Origin: IDS-8 sp040902105
Lineage (GTDB): Bacteria; Pseudomonadota; Gammaproteobacteria; Steroidobacterales; Woeseiaceae
DNA length: 9,019 bases
Direction: 5' to 3'
Assembly: GCA_040902105.1 (NCBI GenBank)
Contig: JBBDXW010000006.1
Span: 1-9,019, forward strand
Part shown: positions 6,908-9,019 of the stretch, in pieces
How positions within the stretch are numbered: position 1 is the first letter of the stretch
How the letters are laid out: each line of letters opens with the position of its first letter
The notes under the pieces: generated by a model
Database searches by the model: none
Told to the model about the DNA's origin: nothing
What the model saw: the letters and a program-made list of their open reading frames with translations, nothing else
Program-made: the position numbers and the translations under genes

Positions 6908-7347
6908 GCGATACGGTCGTCCGCGCGAATGTTTGGATCGTGGATACGAACGTGCTGGTAGCAGGCCTGCTTAGCACCGATGCTGCATCGCCCCCGGTAA
7001 AGATGGTCGACGCGATGCTCTCAGGAGAAATCCGTTACTTGCTTTGCGTGGAACTGCTTGCCGAATACCGGACGGTTCTTTTACGCAAGCGAATTCAGCG
7101 ACGTCATGGCATGGACGAGAACGAAGTTGATGCCCTGCTCGAGGCACTGGCAACCAGCGCTGTTGTTGCCGACATCGCTGGTCGCACGGAAACTGCGCTT
7201 GATGCGGGCGACAACTTTCTGTGGCGGTTGCTCGCGGTCCGGTCCGATGCCGCTCTTGTCACCGGCGATGCCCGGTTATTGGAAAACCCGCCGCCCGGCG
7301 AATGCGTCCTCTCACCACGGGCTTGGCTCGACGAGGGCACTTCGTAA
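6904..7347 (+). CDS. PIN-domain toxin, VapC-like ribonuclease (PIN_3/COG1569 type)
   Basis: A 147-aa PIN-domain protein whose acidic residues are expected to chelate Mg2+ for RNA cleavage: D14 in VDTNVLVAGL, E54 in LLAEYRTVLLRKR, D103 in DAGDNFLWRLLA, and D122 in DAALVTGDARLL. The LLAEYRTVL and ALVTGD blocks fit the PIN_3 group of putative toxins rather than classical short VapC. The GTG start overlaps the antitoxin stop by 4 nt, and AAGG (6890-6893) provides a weak ribosome site. All four catalytic acids are present, so it looks active. The RNA target is unknown. Confidence 0.82.
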   Translation: MSDTVVRANVWIVDTNVLVAGLLSTDAASPPVKMVDAMLSGEIRYLLCVELLAEYRTVLLRKRIQRRHGMDENEVDALLEALATSAVVADIAGRTETALDAGDNFLWRLLAVRSDAALVTGDARLLENPPPGECVLSPRAWLDEGTS

Positions 7348-7478
7348 GCGGCGCGGACCGCACCGGAACGACGAACCTGCCTTGCGCGCCAAGGCGCACT
7401 CGCTCCGGCCGCACGCCTCACGATACAAGCTCCTCGAGTTTTCCCACAACTTTGAGCGGTACTTGTTCGAAGTTCTGA
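7348..7478. other. Short gene-free spacer after the toxin gene
   Basis: About 130 bp between the PIN-domain stop and the frame of the HTH gene. It holds only a weak GCGCC-AA-GGCGC inverted repeat near 7386-7397 and no T-run, promoter or ribosome binding site that I can support. Other-frame open reading here lacks recognisable protein features. Confidence 0.4.
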
Positions 7479-7550
7479 AATGGCGCTTGCCGCATTACGC
7501 AAGCCGAATTCGATGCGTGTCTGGACAACCTCGACCTTACTCAGTCGGAA

Positions 7551-8069
7551 GTGGCCGTCCTGCTGCGCGTAAACGCCCGTACCGTGCGGCGCTGGGCCGA
7601 GAATCCCGAGGAAATGCCCGGCCCAGCCGAACACGCGATCTGGGCATGGTGTCGTTTGAAATTTTTCAAGCATTCATGGCGACCGGACAGCAAACCACTC
7701 GGCGACGAAGCCGGGTGGGCCGCGAAAATCGACAGCTACCGCAAGCAGGATTACGAGATCGTCGGCCCGGCGATCAAACGTGTCATGGACGATGGCGGGC
7801 CGAAGCTGCCATGGCGGATTGACCTCGACGCGGGCGAGGCAACATTGGGTCACATGACTGTGGAATTTTACGAAATTGGAAGCACTAAGTTCGCAGCGAA
7901 CTCATACCGGCGCTCGGACGGGCGCGATCTCGACACAGAACGGGACTGCCAGCTACTGGACGACGCCTATGCGTGTATTGCTTTGGCGTTCCACGAGCGG
8001 GATCGGAAACGGAAATCGAAGTTCTGCAGCCCTTTTCGTAAAATCGACGACCAGCCTAAGTCTTCGTAA
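7551..8069 (+). CDS. Helix-turn-helix protein of unknown function, 5' end probably broken
   Basis: From the GTG at 7551 this gives 172 aa. The start of the conserved-looking domain lies before it: the same frame is open from 7479 and reads ITQAEFDACLDNLDLTQSE directly into VAVLLRVNARTVRRWAENP. Together these form a YdiL/DUF1870-like helix-turn-helix (helices around LTQSEVAVLLRV and NARTVRRWAEN). No ATG, GTG or TTG lies in frame between the stop at 7476-7478 and 7551. Only ATT (7494) or CTG (7521) could start the whole domain, and neither has a ribosome site. An ATG at 7480 is in another frame. The C-terminal part (from about residue 45) has acidic and basic stretches and is not a family I recognise. 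It may be a frameshifted gene, a sequencing error or a rare non-canonical start. A relation to the toxin-antitoxin pair upstream is not shown. Confidence 0.6.
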   Translation: MAVLLRVNARTVRRWAENPEEMPGPAEHAIWAWCRLKFFKHSWRPDSKPLGDEAGWAAKIDSYRKQDYEIVGPAIKRVMDDGGPKLPWRIDLDAGEATLGHMTVEFYEIGSTKFAANSYRRSDGRDLDTERDCQLLDDAYACIALAFHERDRKRKSKFCSPFRKIDDQPKSS

Positions 8070-8107
8070 CTGTTTGGCAAAACGGCCCTAAAAAAATTCA
8101 GGGGCTA

Positions 8108-8125
8108 GCGCCTGTATCCAGGCGC
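8108..8125. repeat. Short GC-rich hairpin
   Basis: GCGCCTG (8108-8114) and CAGGCGC (8119-8125) form a perfect 7-bp stem with a TATC loop, 38 bp after the stop of the HTH gene. No T-run follows on the plus strand, so a terminator role is doubtful. Confidence 0.5.
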
Positions 8126-8199
8126 CGGGGATTGTCCACCCGAGCGGCCGCTTTCACCCGAATCCCGTCGGCCGGGGAATCAGAATAGAATGACGGCTA

Positions 8200-8247
8200 C
8201 TGACCCGTAGGAGCCGTTCGCAACAAAGCTGATAGACTACGGGTCAG
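8200..8247. repeat. Perfect 11-bp inverted repeat with 26-nt spacer
   Basis: CTGACCCGTAG (8200-8210) is exactly complementary to CTACGGGTCAG (8237-8247). The spacer opens with GAGCC, so the left arm and spacer together read GTAGGAGCC (8207-8215), like the REP heads elsewhere in the window. It could be a degenerate REP, a remnant of a small mobile element, or a structured leader of the thioredoxin-fold gene 85 bp downstream. Nothing in the sequence decides between these. Confidence 0.6.
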
Positions 8248-8331
8248 AGCAAACATCGAGATCTGCTTTCAATCCAAAGCAGACGTCAAGAAGCCGCTCG
8301 ATCACGGAAAGTTCCTGTCACGGAGATCTGA

Positions 8332-8919
8332 ATGATCAAGATGGTCTATTTGTTTCGCCGGCGCCCCGACTCAGATATGCACACAAATTATTGTTCTAAG
8401 CCTGGCGTCAGAATGGCACGCATCGCCTTGATGCTGACCGTACTTTGCATGGCGGATTTCGCTTTCGCCGATGATCCCGATAAGGCCAGTCCAGGATGGA
8501 AGGGAACTGACTTTTCAGGTGCCGACGTTGATTTTCCGGCTGTGCTGCATGGCAAGCCAACGGTCATGGTCTTCTGGGCTACGTGGTGCCCCTATTGTCG
8601 AGCCTTTATGCCCTACTTAGGCGAAATACAAAATGATTACGGCGAGGACCGGATCAATATCCTGACGATTAATGTTTTTGAAGATGGTGAGCTCGATCCT
8701 GCCGCTTATATCGATTCTCTGGGATATCCGATGATCGCCGTCGCAAGCGGTGACTTTATTGCTGAGATTTATTCGGTGCGCGGCACGCCAGGACTGATGA
8801 TTCTCGACGGACAGGGAAATCCCGTATGGAAACGCGCATCAACCGAGCTTCCACCTGGCAAAACAGTCGCCGAATTCTGGTCCCGACAGGTTCGGGAGCA
8901 GCTCGACAATCTCCTCTGA
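8332..8919 (+). CDS. Exported thioredoxin-fold protein (TlpA/ResA-like) with CPYC active site
   Basis: A 195-aa protein with a thioredoxin fold. The redox motif is W85-C86-P-Y-C89 in MVFWATWCPYCRAFMP, and the expected cis-proline is P153 in VRGTPGLMILD. Such proteins reduce or exchange disulfides in the periplasm. The ATG at 8332 has GGAGA (8322-8326) 5 nt upstream, which supports it. However, the signal peptide-like segment begins at an internal Met (residue 28, position 8413: MARIALMLTVLCMADFAFA, cleavage before DDPDK), so either the export signal is long (46 residues) or translation starts at 8413. Most TlpA-type proteins have a proline just before the second cysteine. Here the proline follows the first cysteine, as in glutaredoxins, which may shift redox potential. 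Its composition is visibly less GC-rich than that of the maltodextrin genes. The physiological partner is unknown. Confidence 0.85.
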   Translation: MIKMVYLFRRRPDSDMHTNYCSKPGVRMARIALMLTVLCMADFAFADDPDKASPGWKGTDFSGADVDFPAVLHGKPTVMVFWATWCPYCRAFMPYLGEIQNDYGEDRINILTINVFEDGELDPAAYIDSLGYPMIAVASGDFIAEIYSVRGTPGLMILDGQGNPVWKRASTELPPGKTVAEFWSRQVREQLDNLL

Positions 8920-9019
8920 TTCAAGAGAATTGCGTCAGATTGGTTGCCGCCGACCGACCGCAAATGGCCGAGGCTGTGTGAAAAGATGCGTTTGGGCAGC
9001 GATATCGCCAGCTGATCGA
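8920..9019. other. Right edge, no gene recognised
   Basis: The last 100 bp show no ORF start with a ribosome site, no terminator and no clear repeat. The stretch GAGGCTGTGTGAAAA (8969-8983) resembles ends I associate with some insertion sequences, but the window stops before this can be tested. Confidence 0.3.

Larger units (their letters stand above)
8070..8331. other. Gene-free interval with repeats, upstream of the thioredoxin-fold gene
   Basis: About 262 bp without a supportable ORF. It contains a run of seven A (8091-8097), a 7-bp hairpin (8108-8125), the 11-bp inverted repeat (8200-8247), and the leader of the next gene. No convincing -35/-10 pair was found. Read on the minus strand, CAGG...CCTG followed by T7 could be a weak terminator, but no minus-strand gene is seen to its right. 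Confidence 0.5.

Noticed and set aside
7104..7673. 189-codon minus-strand frame opposite the toxin gene
   Set aside because: Antisense to the PIN-domain active-site region, and its Ala/Ser/Arg-rich composition is typical of a shadow frame.
7058..7822. 254-codon plus-strand frame spanning the toxin and HTH genes
   Set aside because: It crosses two better-supported genes in another frame, and its product is Arg/Pro-rich without domain features.
8090..8114. Minus-strand terminator (CAGG...CCTG then T7)
   Set aside because: Only four outer base pairs form with a large loop, and there is no minus-strand gene to its right for it to serve.

Overview
The window reads as GC-rich gammaproteobacterial chromosome. 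The inference rests on three things: a TonB-dependent receptor of the Xanthomonas/Caulobacter type, a GH13_23-like alpha-glucosidase, and REP-type palindromes of the TGTWGGAGCCC kind that are common in gammaproteobacteria. The species cannot be named from the sequence alone.

Region 1 (about 1-6415) is an alpha-glucoside/maltodextrin uptake locus. A cytoplasmic GH13 alpha-glucosidase (minus strand, 50-1750) is divergent from an outer-membrane TonB-dependent receptor (plus strand, 2037-4823). The receptor is followed by a strong intrinsic terminator (4845-4885) and a flavin-dependent 'tryptophan halogenase' homologue (4913-6415, TTG start). The 286-bp divergent intergenic region holds two LacI-type palindromes whose centres lie 41 bp apart (about four helical turns), and a good sigma70-like promoter for the receptor (TTGTGA-17-TATACT). 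The likely scheme is that the receptor imports an alpha-glucan oligomer, the glucosidase hydrolyses it in the cytoplasm, and an unseen LacI-family regulator controls both. The halogenase's job is unknown, although halogenase homologues are recurrent neighbours of such receptors.

Region 2 (about 6416-8331) is accessory-looking. It contains an inverted pair of REP units (6442-6514), a VapBC-like toxin-antitoxin pair (ribbon-helix-helix antitoxin 6671-6907, PIN-domain toxin 6904-7347, joined by a 4-nt GTGA overlap), and a helix-turn-helix protein gene (7551-8069). The homology-like reading frame of that last gene continues upstream of any normal start codon, so its 5' end looks damaged. After it come about 260 bp without a gene, holding a 7-bp hairpin and a perfect 11-bp inverted repeat.

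Region 3 (8332-8919) encodes an exported thioredoxin-fold protein with a CPYC active site. The last 100 bp hold no recognisable gene. No tRNA, rRNA, CRISPR array or complete insertion sequence was seen. I did not find a convincing new multi-gene system. The points most worth a second look are the divergent operator pair, the halogenase of unknown substrate, the REP element that supplies a stop codon, and the broken HTH gene.
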